Counted from the first letter of the stretch, positions 10,977 to 22,356 are shown. The stretch: 64,000 nt of DNA from Dermanyssus gallinae (GCA_003439945.1 QVRM01001471.1:280501-344500); one strand, 5' to 3'. The notes: a model not told the origin generated them from the sequence alone. Made by a program: numbers and translations.

Positions 10977-11555
10977 TTATTCGTCTTTTTCGGCGAGCCT
11001 ACCTCCGCGGCGAAACTTAATTGCTTTAGTTTTTGCTACGTTTATCACTAGAGCATTTAGGTCAACAAACGTTTGCAGTAAGGCAAGCGACTGGTGCAGA
11101 TGAAATCGACTCCGGGAGTAGACGACGAGGTCATCAGCATACATGAGTGTACTAACTTGCGGGTGTCGACGCTGGATTTTGTCTGGCAGATCGCTCACTA
11201 ATATTGAGAATAATAGCTGGCTAAGATTATCGCCGTGTGCAACTCCTGTAGTCTGAGTAGTTCGGGTGTGCTCAGTTACCCCGTCGTCGATGATTACATA
11301 CCCCTCTTGCAGCATAGCTTGTAATAACTTTAGTATTCCCGCGGGGACACCACATAGCGCTAATTACTCTAGGAATATTGTTCGTGACGCCGTATCAAAA
11401 GCCGCCTTAAAGTCTACGAAAACAGCAAAAAGAAAGTTACGTTTAACCCGGAGAGTCATTTGAATACTATTGAGAAGAACAGAGCAAGCCGTCATCGTCG
11501 ACCTCCCTCGCCTAAAGCCGTACTGACCCATTAGACCCTTCATTGGCCAGTGCAT
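10977..11555 (-). pseudogene. LINE reverse transcriptase fragment, frameshifted
   Basis: Two minus-strand frames carry consecutive RT motifs. 11555-11364 encodes QYGFRRGRSTMTA and VFVDFKAAFDTAS (palm motif A). 11315-10977 encodes GVAHGDNLSQLLFSI (motif B, degenerate from G-x-x-Q-G-D-x-L-S-P-L-L) and LMYADDLVVYS (motif C). A frameshift at about 11340 separates them. The clade is not clear, and I see no 5' or 3' end. Confidence 0.75.
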
Positions 11556-11752
11556 GAGCGGAACATGCTGGTCGTGCGCCTAGGTTGGCGGGGGCAATTA
11601 AGTGCATAAAGTATGCCTGTGTGACCTACCCCCACAATTTTCGCCCGCTGGCATTTGATACACTAAGGGAACTGGCCCGAAAACGCACACACTAGTGTGT
11701 ACGTTCATAAGAAGACAATGTTGCCTTTTATATATAAGCAAATAAACTACTA

Positions 11753-11756
<4 letters not shown>

Positions 11757-11842
<86 letters not shown>
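11757..11842. repeat. (TA)n microsatellite, left arm of a transposon-loaded array
   Basis: A pure TA run of about 85 bases, interrupted by the mariner that starts at 11843. The right arm resumes at 13135. Confidence 0.95.
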
Positions 11843-11845
<3 letters not shown>

Positions 11846-13134
11846 GTAGTTCAATAAGTTCTTAGAATGAAAACCAAGAATTTTTCAAATCATGTTTTTA
11901 AATTTATCTTATTCGATATACTTCCCGAGATGCTCAATACACTTTTCCCACCAAGATTTCAGAGCTTTTATACATCTTAAGTAGAATTCCGCGTCTTTAG
12001 ACTGAAAATAGGCATTGACAGCAGCCTTAGCCTCTTCATTGCTGGAAAAAACGCTTTCCACTGAGACTATTATTCAAATGTTCGAAGAGGAAATAATCAG
12101 AGGGGGCCAGGTCTGGAGAATAGGAAGGTTGTTCAATAAATTCGAACCTCAGTTGGGCCAGTTTTGCCGATGCTTGCCGGGACTTGTGTGCAGGAGCATT
12201 GTCCTGGTGAAACAGGACAATCTTCTTCTGCAAAGCGGGCCGTTTCACGATGAGTTCTTGCTTCAGGCAGCCCAACAGTCTTGCATAATATTCTCCTGTG
12301 ATCGTTTTACCGCTCTCAAGGTAGTCGACCAGCATTATTCCACGTTGGTCTTAAAAAACTGTAGCCATCACCTTTCCGGTCAATGCCGTTGTCCGCACCC
12401 TCTTCGGAGGTCCTTCATCAGGTGCACACCATTGGCAAGATGCTTCTTGGGTCTCGGGAGTGTAGTGATGGACCCAGCTTTCATCGACGATCATGAATCT
12501 GCGCCAAAAATCCGACGGATTGTTCGACATCTTGGCCAAATTTCGCCGTGAAGCGAAAACAGGCGCGTTTTTTTTGGCCTTGGTTAAGCAAATGCGGCAG
12601 CCATTTTTCTCTGAGCTCTTTCATCTTCAAGTTTTCGTATAGGATACAATGCACACTACCTAAACTAATTCCTAATGCCTCCGCTATCTCCTTAATGTTC
12701 ATTCGCTTATCTGTGCCAACGATGTTTCGCACTTTCTCTATGTTTTCCTCATCAGTTGCTGTTTTTTGGCCTCCTGGACGTAGTTCATTCTCGGTGCTCC
12801 TGCGACCTCTTTTTAACACGTTAATCCAGTTGGAAACAGTGGCAAAACATGGCGCAGAGTCACCGTACGTCTCGTCCAACCCAATTTTTACTTGGGTCGC
12901 ATTCCAACCTTTGAAATAAAAATGCTTGATAACCACTCGAAACTCTTTTTTCTTCATTTTTAAAAATCACGCCGATACGTTGCACGGGAAAAGCTATCAA
13001 ACGAAATCGCAACGGCCAATCACCATAATATTTTGAGTGCTAGCAGTCGAAAAGTTGCAGTTCCTAATAGCGGTGGAAGCGCGCCAAAATTCGAATTCTA
13101 AAAAGCTCATTCTAAGAACTTATTGAACTACCTG
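11843..13134 (-). mobile_element. Mariner copy 1, full length
   Basis: The ends are inverted repeats reading CAGGTAGTTCAATAAGTTCT inward from both sides, and the element sits at TA dinucleotides (11841-11842 and 13135-13136). Its 1292-bp length fits a mariner. It landed inside a (TA)n array, as expected of a TA-targeting transposon. The same family is present at 30.5-33.0 kb and 61.4-62.7 kb. Confidence 0.93.
12036..12957 (-). pseudogene. Mariner transposase, mildly disrupted
   Basis: The reading begins MKKKEFRVV at 12957, with an N-terminal helix-turn-helix region (ATVSNWIN, then ISLGSVHCIL). The catalytic core follows: IVDESW, HQDNAPAH and SPDLAPSDYF, giving the D-D34D arrangement of mariner transposases. 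One frameshift lies at about 12540, a stop at 12351, and a further frameshift at about 12050 in an A-run. All three catalytic aspartates are still encoded, so the copy died recently. Confidence 0.9.
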
Positions 13135-13160
13135 TATATATATATATATATATACATATG

Positions 13161-13225
<65 letters not shown>

Positions 13226-13227
13226 GT

Positions 13228-13275
<48 letters not shown>

Positions 13276-13277
13276 GT

Positions 13278-13314
<37 letters not shown>

Positions 13315-13326
13315 CATATATAAATA
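13135..13326. repeat. (TA)n microsatellite, right arm
   Basis: A nearly pure TA tract with regular CATATG and AAATAT variants in a higher-order pattern. It continues the array broken by the mariner. Confidence 0.95.
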
Positions 13327-13332
13327 TACCTA

Positions 13333-13675
13333 GCGGAGGCAGCCAAGTGCCGAAAGTATTCAAGCGTCGCTTACCCACACATGTACTCACCCCTTGCGTT
13401 TGAGACGTTGGGGGGGCCTGGGCTGCTAACGAAGAAACTGCTTAACGATGTCGGAAGAAGATTGATGCTTGCTACAGGAGACAAGAGGGCGGGGGAATAT
13501 TTACAGGAACGTCTGTCATTAGACGTTCAGAGAGGGAATGCCGCTTCGGTGAGAGGCACCCTGGCTAGGTGGACCAGCCCAAGCCTTGACCTAACGCCTT
13601 GAGTTATGCCCCGAGCGGGCTGTGCACATGTTCTTACATCACAAATGTATACCTTGATACACATAAATAAATAAT
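13333..13675 (+). pseudogene. 3' end of an RPDG-type LINE
   Basis: The frame from 13333 to 13602 encodes [12 protein letters not shown], then FETLGG, DVGRRLMLATGD and RLSLDVQRGNAASVRGT. This is the C-terminal half of the module found after RPDG in the copy at 36.5 kb (compare FLRQMMSLAVCRGNVASIIG). A short 3' UTR and an AATAAATAATAAT tail end it at about 13675. It is a 5'-truncated copy lying between (TA)n tracts. Confidence 0.7.
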
Positions 13676-13679
13676 AATA

Positions 13680-13813
13680 TGACTATATACATGTATATAT
13701 ATGTATATATATATATGTATATGTATGTATATATATATATGTATGTGTATGTGTGTATATATATATATGTATATGTATGTATATATATATATGTATGTGT
13801 ATGTGTGTATATA

Positions 13814-13862
<49 letters not shown>

Positions 13863-13886
13863 ATATGTATGTATATATTTATATAT
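13680..13886. repeat. (TA)n microsatellite with TG variants
   Basis: A TA/TG-rich tract with repeated TATATGTATG blocks. It directly precedes the truncated R1-clade LINE at 13887. Confidence 0.95.
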
Positions 13887-14809
13887 ACAAGGCGGCTAAA
13901 GCGGCTAACGCGATAGGCAAGATTCTGCCAAACTTACACGGCCCGCGGGAGTGCCGGCGACGACTACTAATGTCGGTTACCGAGTCCATTGCACTTTTCG
14001 CGGCGCCAGTCTGGCTGCAGAACACCTTGAAAACGAGAACGGCAAAAACAGCCCTAAGAAGAACGCAGAGAACAGCGGCGCTTAGGATCCTCCAGGCCTA
14101 CCGCACGGTTAGCACGAACGCAGCTCTAGTACTGGCTGGCTCCCCACCTTGGGACTTGGTAGTGAATGAAAGGAAAAGTATATGGGAACGAGGGTCTGAA
14201 TCTAACAAAGAAGCTGAAAGGGAAAAGACGATAAGATTGTGGCAAGAAGAATGGGATGCCATTCCCGCAGGCTCATCGGGTTATTCACTTCGCCTGCTCA
14301 TCCCGGATATAAAGAAGTGGATTGACCGCCCGGCGGGAGAAATGAACTTTTTCCTCACGCAGTGTCTCACTGGCCACGGTGATTTTCAAAGTTATCTATT
14401 TCGTATAGGCAAAGCTCCCTCGGTAACCTGCGTGCACTGTGAAGACGGCATCGACGATGACCCTGAGCATACCCTCTTAAAATGCAAGGGACTAGAGCAG
14501 GCAAGGACAACCGCCATAGCGCTGCTACGATTGAGATGGGCCAAAGAAGCAGGAAAACAAGGAGTCGGGATACCAGACCCGCCGAAAAGTAACATGAGAA
14601 CGTTTGTAGAGTACATATGCAGCACAGCATCGGCATGGAGGCTGGGCGAGGAAATGGCAACTGCGGTGATGAAAAAGAAAGCGGAGCTTGGCAGGTACAG
14701 AAGAGAACGGATAGCGCTTACGACATCAACAGATGACGTGGCTTGTAATCAAGCGGGTTCGCAGGTGTTGGGACAAGCACGTCGGACTGGTGGGGGAACC
14801 CGTGAGTGA
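13887..14809 (+). pseudogene. R1-clade LINE ORF2, C-terminal fragment
   Basis: About 306 codons are open from the (TA)n junction to TGA at 14807-14809. They cover the region after the reverse transcriptase palm. [20 protein letters not shown] is typical of the R1 thumb region, and [19 protein letters not shown] is the C-terminal zinc-knuckle-like motif. The upstream TA tract is also open in this frame, so the apparent Tyr/Ile-rich extension is an artefact. The same region is encoded at 54780-55560. Confidence 0.85.
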
Positions 14810-15035
14810 CCTCGGCCAAATGATCCGTTAGGCGCTCGCCACTTCTCCTAATGGCCCATAGTACTGTTCTATGGATATCTGGGCCATTAGAGAGTGAAGC
14901 TTAAGGGGGGAGGTGTGTTTAGTGGGTAGTGGTCTTGGTGGACCAACATCCAACCGCCAGGGTCGAGCCCCACACTGCTCTCGAGAGCGGAAATACTCCG
15001 TACTCAAAGCGTGCGTAAATGCATTCACCCTCCTC

Positions 15036-15038
<3 letters not shown>

Positions 15039-15073
<35 letters not shown>
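15039..15073 (+). repeat. Poly(A) tail of the R1-clade copy
   Basis: A run of about 35 adenines terminates the 3' UTR of the LINE that starts at 13887. Confidence 0.95.
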
Positions 15074-15077
<4 letters not shown>

Positions 15078-15081
15078 TTTA

Positions 15082-15119
<38 letters not shown>

Positions 15120-15238
15120 TATACTACATATATATATTTATATATATATATATATATATATCTAATGTATATATTTATATGTAATTATATATATATATAT
15201 ATCTATATATCTATATATATATCTATCCCTCTCTCTTC

Positions 15239-15282
<44 letters not shown>

Positions 15283-15287
15283 CCTCC

Positions 15288-15318
<31 letters not shown>

Positions 15319-15441
15319 CCTCTCTCTCTCTCTCTCTCCCTCCCTCTCTCTCTTCTCTCTCTCTCTCTCTCTCCCTCTCTCTCTCCTCCTCTCTAATATA
15401 TATATATTATATATATATCTATATATATATATATATATATC
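15074..15441. repeat. (TA)n and (TC)n tract between two convergent LINEs
   Basis: About 150 bases of TA-rich sequence are followed by about 165 bases of (TC)n with TTCT and CCT interruptions, then TA again. It lies between the poly(A) of one R1-clade copy and the poly(T) of an opposite one, so their 3' ends face each other. Confidence 0.95.
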
Positions 15442-18400
15442 TTTTTTTTTTTTTTTTTTTAGAGGTAACTGGTAAAATGCGTTATGCACACCGGGCGACG
15501 TTGTTAAAGCCTCGGTAGTGTGGGACTCGCACCCACTAAAATCCAGTCGTCCTCTTTGCCCCTTGACGGGGGGTGGCCGCAGTACTGTCTTCTCGAGATT
15601 ACTTCGCCTGGCCACTCTTCTTGCCATTTAGGCTGCTCGGCTTTGTGCGGCGGTTATTTTCGCCTCAGAGATTCCTTGTGCGAATCTTCTTACTAGAATC
15701 CAGGATTTGTGATCTTTGAGGAGCGCCTCTACAAGGGCCTGGCATGTCAGGGGGTTCTGCAGTCCTAGGTTCCGGGACAATAGCTCTCGCTCAGTGTCGA
15801 AGAAGGAGCACCGCTCATAGCAGTGCCTAACATCATCAGGCTCCCCCGAGTTGCACATGCGGCATACAGGGGAGTCAGTTTTACCGATGCGGTGTAGGTA
15901 CTGCTGAAAACAGGCACCATGGCCTGTTAACAGATACGCGAGTGGGTAGGTAAGCGAGCCGTGTTTAAGGCTGTACCATTTTTTAAGATCCGGAAGTATT
16001 GATCTTGTCCAATATCCAGGATGGCCCGGCTGGATTGCTTCCCATTGCTGGCTCCATTCGCTTAGTGTGTCGGTTCTGCTGACTAGTGTGCCCTCCGTCA
16101 GAACGTTGGTTACAGGGCTTCTTGATGCCAATTCTTTTACTCTCAAGTCCCAGGGAATTTGTCTGGAGAGTACCTGTACGGCTGCTGTGGAGGCCGTGCG
16201 ACTTGCTCGTGTTAGGTTAAGCGCCATAGATCTTTGGGTCTTGTTGAGAAGGCGACGTGTTGTAGCTCTTGTAGTAGTGCGCTTCCATAAGGGTGCGGCG
16301 TATAGCATGATGCTGTCTATTACTGATGCTAAGAGTCGGCGCCGAGAGTCGCTTGCCCCTCTGGTCCGTGGGAGGATTTTCCGTAACTCTGCTGAGGCTT
16401 TGGCTGCTTTTTTAGCTGCATAGCGCACATGAGGTGTTCCTGTGAGAGCTCTATCCAGGATCACGCCCAGGTACTTGACCACGGGCGTGGGTGTTATTGG
16501 ATGGCCTTCCAGGTGTAAATTTAGGTTGCGTGGAGGACGCTTCAGTCCGTTTAGAAGGATTGCTTCCGTTTTTTGTGAAGCCAGTTCGAGGCCAAGCGTG
16601 CGGAGGTGTTGTCGGATATCCGCCAAGGCTCCGTTGGCTGTACCTTCGAGCAAATCCTCGTCACTGGCGGTAACGATCAGTGCCAGATCGTCTGCGTAGG
16701 CGATAGAAATAACTCCCGGGGGATGCGGCAGTCTTAGTACTCCATCATAGGTTATGTTCCACAGGGTTGGTCCCAGTACAGATCCTTGGGGAACCCCGGC
16801 AGTGACGGCGTAGTCCACTCCATCGTATGTAGATGCTCGGTCCTTTAGATACGACGCTAGGATACGTTGTAGGTAGGGAGACACGCCTTTATTTCCAAGT
16901 GCTTGGTTTAAGGCGTCCCACGAGAGCGTATTAAACGCGTTTTTGACATCAATAAGGACGGCAAGGCAGTGCGCCCGGTTTGCGATAGGTGAATTTCTTT
17001 GTGTTTCAGCTATGTTTAGAACTTTGCTGATAGCCGAGTGTGTGGAGTGCCCGGCGCGGAAACCATGCTGGTTTTCTGACAGCGCCTCCTTGTCTTCTAA
17101 TTCTGTAACTAGTCGCCCGTTGATAATATGCTCAGCTGCCTTGGATAGGCAGGAGAGCATGCTTATAGGGCGGTATGCTGAGGGGTCTCCTTGTGGCTTC
17201 CCGGGTTTCGGGATAAGGGTAAGGCGTGCCGTTTTCCAAGGCTTTGGGTATTCTCCGCTGGTGAGAATTGTGTCCATCATGCGTTTGAATACCTTTGGAT
17301 GGTTCTTTAGGAGTACGCGTACTGCTTGAGGGGGGACAGCATCTGGGCCCGGCGCTTTCCCTGGTCGTATGCGTTCAGCCACTATTCTGATCTCTTGAAT
17401 TGAGATTGGCTCGAAGGAAAGATCTGAGGTTTCTTCAAAGACTACCGACTCCGGCAATGGTCTTCGTGTAAAGAGCGCATTTACAATCGGTCGCGCCACT
17501 TCTACAGGTAAAGGCGGCTGTGCGTGGCGCATTTTTTTTCGCACAATCATGTATCCTTTGCCCCAAGGGTTTCCCTCGACCTCCTCACCCAGAGAGATCC
17601 AGTGGTCTTTTTTACTAACCTTAATGGCTTTATGTAAGGCTCTTCGTGCTTCTTTGTACTTTTCCCATAGGTAGAAGAGTTCTCGTCGGTGCCTTGCTCT
17701 GCGGCGCGTGCATACTCGCCGTATGCGGTGGCAGGCCCTTCGCTTTTCGGCAATCCGATTATTCCACCAGTAGCACGGTGGTCGATTGGCTATCTTAGGG
17801 TGTGGGCGGGAGCTGGACTCTCGGCAGGCTTCCTCTAGTAGTGTAGAGATTTCTGCTGCCGAGTATTCAGTGAGGTTATGTACTTTTCCTCTTAATGCTT
17901 TCTGCAGGCGGGTATAATTTAGCCTGGGAAAACGTTGCGGTTTTGTAGGACGATGAAGCTGGGAAGAAGTTAGATTGACAGAGAAGGTTACGTAGAGATG
18001 GTCGGATAGAGTTTCTGCTTCCTCGTGAATCCTCCAGTCGGTTACTCGGTGCGATAGTCTCTCTGATGCAAATGTCAGGTCTAATGTTGATTTGTGCCTG
18101 CCATTATCAAAGGTGTATCCCTGGGTGTTCATGAGTTGTAGATCCGCCCGGGTTGCCCATTCTAGCAGGATCTCTCCCTTCCTTGATGAGGACCTGCTTC
18201 CCCACAGACTGTGGGCCGCATTGAAGTCCCCTCTCACAATCGCCTTTCGGTGACCGCGAGCGCTCATGCTGAGGTCCAGTTCTTCAAGGAAGTCCTCGTA
18301 TTCCTGTAGGGTGGAGTTCGGAGAGATATAGACTGAGTAGATCGCGAAGTCGTAAGTGGTAATAAAGGAGAAGTGGGTCCCCTGTCCCACTGACGTGGGC

Positions 18401-18457
18401 GAGTATCTTGTAGGAAATACCTTGATCGAAGCGGATTTGTTACCAGCGTGGGGCCCG
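15442..18457 (-). mobile_element. R1-clade LINE copy 2, truncated within the endonuclease
   Basis: On the minus strand it begins at (TA)n at 18457 inside the endonuclease domain and carries an uninterrupted ORF2. A 3' UTR (15461-15627) with GGGTGCGAGTCCCACACTAC follows, then a run of about 19 A (seen as T at 15442-15460) and (TA)n again. Both flanks are therefore (TA)n. Confidence 0.9.
15628..18456 (-). CDS. R1-clade LINE ORF2: endonuclease (partial) and reverse transcriptase
   Basis: More than 940 codons are open without a break. The partial endonuclease domain has [11 protein letters not shown] and the SDHLYV motif. The reverse transcriptase has [13 protein letters not shown] (A), [14 protein letters not shown] (B) and [10 protein letters not shown] (C, catalytic aspartates). 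The C-terminus has [15 protein letters not shown], a zinc-knuckle-like motif. The enzyme would copy element RNA into nicked DNA. The N-terminus is lost at the (TA)n junction, where the frame only appears to continue as Tyr/Ile repeats. The undamaged frame implies a young insertion. Confidence 0.9.
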   Translation of the reverse strand, partial: GPHAGNKSASIKVFPTRYSPTSVGQGTHFSFITTYDFAIYSVYISPNSTLQEYEDFLEELDLSMSARGHRKAIVRGDFNAAHSLWGSRSSSRKGEILLEWATRADLQLMNTQGYTFDNGRHKSTLDLTFASERLSHRVTDWRIHEEAETLSDHLYVTFSVNLTSSQLHRPTKPQRFPRLNYTRLQKALRGKVHNLTEYSAAEISTLLEEACRESSSRPHPKIANRPPCYWWNNRIAEKRRACHRIRRVCTRRRARHRRELFYLWEKYKEARRALHKAIKVSKKDHWISLGEEVEGNPWGKGYMIVRKKMRHAQPPLPVEVARPIVNALFTRRPLPESVVFEETSDLSFEPISIQEIRIVAERIRPGKAPGPDAVPPQAVRVLLKNHPKVFKRMMDTILTSGEYPKPWKTARLTLIPKPGKPQGDPSAYRPISMLSCLSKAAEHIINGRLVTELEDKEALSENQHGFRAGHSTHSAISKVLNIAETQRNSPIANRAHCLAVLIDVKNAFNTLSWDALNQALGNKGVSPYLQRILASYLKDRASTYDGVDYAVTAGVPQGSVLGPTLWNITYDGVLRLPHPPGVISIAYADDLALIVTASDEDLLEGTANGALADIRQHLRTLGLELASQKTEAILLNGLKRPPRNLNLHLEGHPITPTPVVKYLGVILDRALTGTPHVRYAAKKAAKASAELRKILPRTRGASDSRRRLLASVIDSIMLYAAPLWKRTTTRATTRRLLNKTQRSMALNLTRASRTASTAAVQVLSRQIPWDLRVKELASRSPVTNVLTEGTLVSRTDTLSEWSQQWEAIQPGHPGYWTRSILPDLKKWYSLKHGSLTYPLAYLLTGHGACFQQYLHRIGKTDSPVCRMCNSGEPDDVRHCYERCSFFDTERELLSRNLGLQNPLTCQALVEALLKDHKSWILVRRFAQGISEAKITAAQSRAA

Positions 18458-18459
18458 TA

Positions 18460-18544
<85 letters not shown>
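18458..18544. repeat. (TA)n microsatellite
   Basis: A TA run of about 85 bases at the 5' junction of the R1-clade copy and the end of the 6.8-kb TA-rich island. Confidence 0.95.
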
Positions 18545-18551
<7 letters not shown>

Positions 18552-18941
18552 GAAAGCTACCAGGTTACACAAAGAAAGATTCATACCTTATAATTACATA
18601 TCGCAGAAGGATTAAACCTGCGATTCATTTAGACAAAATCAGAGCAATAGGCTTTCACCACCAGTTGCCGTTCGGCCAACGACTACTGCAGAAGAATTTT
18701 ACACTTTGAGCGTCCGATCGCAGGAGAAAACATGTACCTGCTCAATGAAGAGCGTTCCATATGCGCCTTGGGAGATACTTAAGGGCGATGATGACAAACA
18801 ACATCAACGCGTGAGCAAGTGCTGGTGGTGCAAGAAGCTCTTTCGCACGCACACGTACTTAAGTATTTACAGCAGCGGCTCTTACCAGCACAATCGTTTG
18901 AATAAACAACGAAACGATCGTTCTTTGCGCGTATAGGCTCG

Positions 18942-19169
18942 ATGTCACTGGAATGGTTTTGGTCACCCGGTGACGAAATCGAAGATGGGCTCTCCTGTTG
19001 GGGGCGCGATACACCGGATGCATTCGACTTGTTTAGAATCCTTATTGCTGCCACCGGTACACTCTACAGCAGCCAAGGAATACTTGGTGGGTTTTCTGGG
19101 CTCAAAACGACAGGCTATATAATTCTTTTAACGTCAGCTCTCATGTGTCTCTTCGAGATCGACGACTAA
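18942..19169 (+). CDS. Small two-helix membrane protein, member B of a novel family
   Basis: 75 codons, ATG to TAA. The acidic, Trp-rich N-terminus (W5, W7, GDE 10-12) is followed by WGRD (20-23), PDAF (25-28) and LFR (30-32). A hydrophobic segment covers about 30-48, then G46, G49, K55 and a second hydrophobic segment at about 58-71, with an acidic EIDD end. It aligns without gaps to the 74-residue protein at 38430-38654, with 34 identities by eye. Many codon differences between them are silent (TCA/TCG, GGG/GGT), which suggests selection on the protein. The start is fixed by the shared MSL and by homologous 5' non-coding sequence. No cleavable signal peptide is evident. Function is unknown. 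It could be an exon of a longer gene, but the conserved flanks argue for a complete single-exon frame. Confidence 0.7.
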   Translation: MSLEWFWSPGDEIEDGLSCWGRDTPDAFDLFRILIAATGTLYSSQGILGGFSGLKTTGYIILLTSALMCLFEIDD

Positions 19170-19620
19170 AATGCCCCTGGCTATGCAGTGCCTGGCTGGC
19201 AGTCACCACTGTTGTTGTGCGGGCAAAGGATACGTGAGCATACCAAGTCAGTTGAAGCATGTTATATTGCCCTACATAGCTTTGCAGTGACAAACTGTAA
19301 GTTACTTAACTGTTTGTCCGTTTGATGCCTGCAGCAAACATGCTGGCACTTAATACCTCAAAGGGGTAGAATTGTCACTGTGAAAACACATGCATCTATG
19401 GACGCGCTGCTCAGAGTGGATCGGCGGACGAAGCCTTTTAATAAAAGGTAAACTATAGTTACAGCTGTTGACTGCGACCGGCGTCGGATATCTTAAAATG
19501 GCTATCGAATAGCTCCGCTACTGAATGGACCTGGCTTAGATGCGGCAAAGCAATTCACTTGTCTGTCGTCCTCAAGCTAAATGCCTGCTTTGCTATAAAT
19601 AAAACAAATTTAAAAGTTTG
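19170..19620 (+). promoter_or_regulatory. Probable 3' UTR and polyadenylation signal of member B
   Basis: AATAAA lies at 19598-19603. It is preceded by AAGCTAAATGCCTGCTTTG, which is nearly identical to sequence in the 3' flank of the 38.4-kb paralogue at the same relative position. The intervening 400 bases are also alignable to the paralogue in patches. Confidence 0.5.
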
Positions 19621-19800
19621 CATTCTAGAACGTACATTTAGTAAAATGTTTATCATTATTATACAGAGTGTAGATTTCGTTAGTAAAACTTGAAACATTA
19701 TTTTAAATGTAAGCGCTGCAACTAATTGCATCTCATTCGTCTGCCCAGGAGTGCTTTCTAAATGTTCATGTGCACATGGCTCAAAGACTTACGATATATA

Positions 19801-20747
19801 CATAGTGTGTTCAAAACGTATCGCGACTTTTGTGTTTTTTCAAAAATTATTCATTTATTCATGAATATCTATTTTGTCCCCTTCAAAGTAATCCCCATGA
19901 GATATTATACACTTGTGCCAACGGTTTTTCCAATCTTCGAAGCACTTCAAAAAACCATTTTTTTAACCTTGTTCAGCTCCTCCTTCGATGCCGTCTTTAT
20001 CTCGTCAAGCGTAGCGTAACGTCGTCCTTTCATGGGCCTCTTCAGTTTAGGGAACAAGAAAAAGTCACAGGGGGCCAGATCTGGGGAATACGGTGGCTGT
20101 GGCATCATTAGTGTGTTGTTTTTGGCCAAAAACTCGCGCACAAGCAACGATGTGTGAGCAGGGGCGTTATCGTGGTGCAAAAGCCAATTTTTGTTCTTCC
20201 ACAAATCCGGGCGTTTCTGGCGGATTGCTTCGCGCAAATTGCGCATAACTTGCAGGTAATATTCCTTATTGACCGTTCTACCCTGTGGCAAGAACTCATG
20301 ATGCACCACGCCCCTGCAATCGTTAATCATTAATTTTTTCGTCTGTTGTTGAAGTGCTCGGGCGTCCGGCACGCTCTTCGTCGTTCACATCTTCTCGGCC
20401 TTCTGAGAACATTTTGTACCACCGATAAACGTTGCTTCGGTCCAAGGTAGCTTCTCCGTATGCCACAGTCAACATTCGGAATGCATCCGCGCACTTAATT
20501 TCGTTTTTCACAAAAAATTTGATACAGGTTCTTTGATCCATTTTTTGGAATAGGTAAAAATCGAAGACGATCCAAAACACGTGCAAGCAAAGCAGCTGTC
20601 AACAATTAAGTGAACATTCAAAATGGCCGAGCTTGTCGGCATAAGTGAGAGACATGAGTACCAACATAACGCCACAAAAAATCGAAATTCGAATATACGT
20701 AACCCCATGAAAATTCAAAAGTCGCGATACGTTTTGAACACACCTCG
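19801..20747 (-). mobile_element. Mariner of a second family, internally deleted
   Basis: The inverted ends read GTGTGTTCAAAACGTATCGC inward (the outermost four bases differ between the two ends), and TA flanks the element on both sides. At about 947 bp it is shorter than a full mariner. The terminal repeats are well preserved, so it could have been moved by a transposase supplied elsewhere. Confidence 0.88.
19947..20541 (-). pseudogene. Second-family mariner transposase with a large internal gap
   Basis: The N-terminal frame starts MDQRTCIKFF at 20541 and runs to about 20330, including an HTH region (SNVYRWYKMF) and GRPSTSTTDEK. The frame then jumps to 20341-19947 with GVVHHEFLPQGRTVN, HHDNAPAHTS and SPDLAPCDFF. 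The second and third catalytic Asp are present. The region that should hold the first one (normally in a [VT]-x-DESW motif) is absent, by roughly 100 residues. Confidence 0.85.
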
Positions 20748-20749
20748 TA

Positions 20750-21310
20750 CTACGAGGGACCGACTTGATGCCATGCCTTCGTGGTGTTAAGAAATAACCC
20801 TATAATCTGAACAAGTGCGATTTTATTATCTGATTGTGTATTTGTTTATTTTTGAAAACTAGTTCATTGTCAAGTGCCAAAAGTGATGTCTTGCAATAGC
20901 GAGTATTGTTATTAAAATTTTGTTTAAGCAACGGTACGCAAATGTAATAGAAGGTCGAAGTAGTTTAATTACTACATTTGCACTTTTAGGCAGTTTTGTG
21001 TGATCTTTGTTTAGCGATGAGTTTATTTTGAGTTCTCTTTTGTTCGGGCGCTTTAGATCTTAGAATCGTTTTTTGCTGTGCGAAGGGCCCTGTCCCAGCT
21101 GTACGAAGAGCTTTGTCGGATTGGCAGACGTTCTAATAACTTTGTTTACGTCCATAACAGTGTTCTTCCGTGCGTTGGTAGCGCGCTATTTGATGCATGT
21201 CGATGCAGCCTGTCGCTCCGCGTATCGGCTGGTGACGTTAACTGGAACGCGTACATTAGGTTGACCGTCTTGTTTCCTGTTCTTGCGAGACGTGTGCGAG
21301 ACCTCGGAAA
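20750..21310. other. Interval without a recognised gene
   Basis: AT-rich sequence between a mariner and a SINE. No domain or repeat seen. Confidence 0.4.
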
Positions 21311-21312
21311 AA

Positions 21313-21530
21313 ACCGAGCAAAATGGCTTAGTGGCAAAAGCCTTTGCCTTGCATTCGGGAGACTTGGGTTTGAGACCCGACCGGCACTCTTAAAATGGGC
21401 TTCATGGCTTCCAATTTACACAAGACAAATGCCGGCGTGGATTAAAAGCCGAGCATGATGGAAAAAAACAACGGGGAGCACAGAGATGCCTCAGTAGAAA
21501 GAGATGGTGCATTATCTTTCAACCACCATT
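21313..21530 (+). repeat. tRNA-derived SINE, tail type 1
   Basis: It starts CCGAGCAAAATGGCTTAGTG and has a degenerate B box (GGTTTGAGACC). The same body as the other SINE copies follows, and the tail has GGGGAGCACAGAG and AAAGAGATGGTGCATTA. This matches the copy at 945-1168. Confidence 0.8.
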
Positions 21531-22356
21531 AAAAGTAAAAAACTGGCGCCGAATATAAGCACCACAATTTATAGTGTTTACGTTGCCATAAAGCGATGAA
21601 AGCCCTCTCGGAGTCGGTCTTGGCTGAACTAATCAGTACTTTTCGGCTTGAATGACTGAAGCTTTTTGAGCACAAAACGTCTAATTTCCTCATGCACGGG
21701 ATATTTTAGTCTCTTTTGAGCTCAGGTAAACTCTTAAATACTTCTTATAGGATCACATTGTGATCATAAAAGTATTGTTAAAGCCTAAGGAATTTTAGCC
21801 AGGACGTCACTGGCTTAAAACTGCAGTTCAAGAGCCCGTGATAGAAGAGTGTGATTCTCTTCATGTCTATTCGCAGTATCAGCTTATCTTGGTGAGTGGA
21901 CAGGTGTATATTTCATACTAGTTTAATTCTAGACTGAAGTCTACTCCTCAAAAATAGCTGACAACGGCACAAGCAGCACATAAGCAAGTCATTGGCCTCC
22001 ATGCATTTATCCGGTGGCCTCCGCTGCTCTGATTCGATGAGGTGGTGAAGAAAAAGCTTCAGGTACCGGGGTGTGCAGGCTGTGTTCGTTTCCTAACCGG
22101 TTGAGACAACGGCGACATGCTTAAGCATTGGAGTTTGTCTTTGAAGAATCGGATCAGATAAGCCTCAGACACATCCTACAGGGCCAGGGCTTTAAAAAAG
22201 GAGATCTTCTAGAGGCTCCGCCTTCTATGAGATCTTGAGGTGATCCCACTTACGTGCCGCTTAAGGGCAGCTTACGAATAAACAGCTCAGATTTTATCTA
22301 CTTTTATTAACGACAGATCTCACAAAAAGCGATGGTATCCGGTTTGTACGGCGGGG

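Larger units (their letters stand above)
13887..15073 (+). mobile_element. R1-clade LINE, 5' truncated copy 1
   Basis: The copy starts abruptly after (TA)n, encodes the C-terminal part of ORF2, has a 230-nt 3' UTR and ends in a run of about 35 A, followed again by (TA)n. The 3' UTR contains GAGCCCCACACTGC. Similar sequence occurs in the 3' UTRs of the R1-clade copies at 15.5, 25.6 and 55.7 kb. Confidence 0.85.

Noticed and set aside
13112..13390. Long Tyr/Ile-repeat open frames in several frames of the (TA)n tracts (also near 13680, 15100, 18460, 46660)
   Set aside because: They are translations of a TA dinucleotide repeat, which lacks stops in every frame. No coding meaning.
16067..17329. 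Several plus-strand frames of 60-128 codons
   Set aside because: All are shadows of the R1-clade ORF2 on the minus strand.
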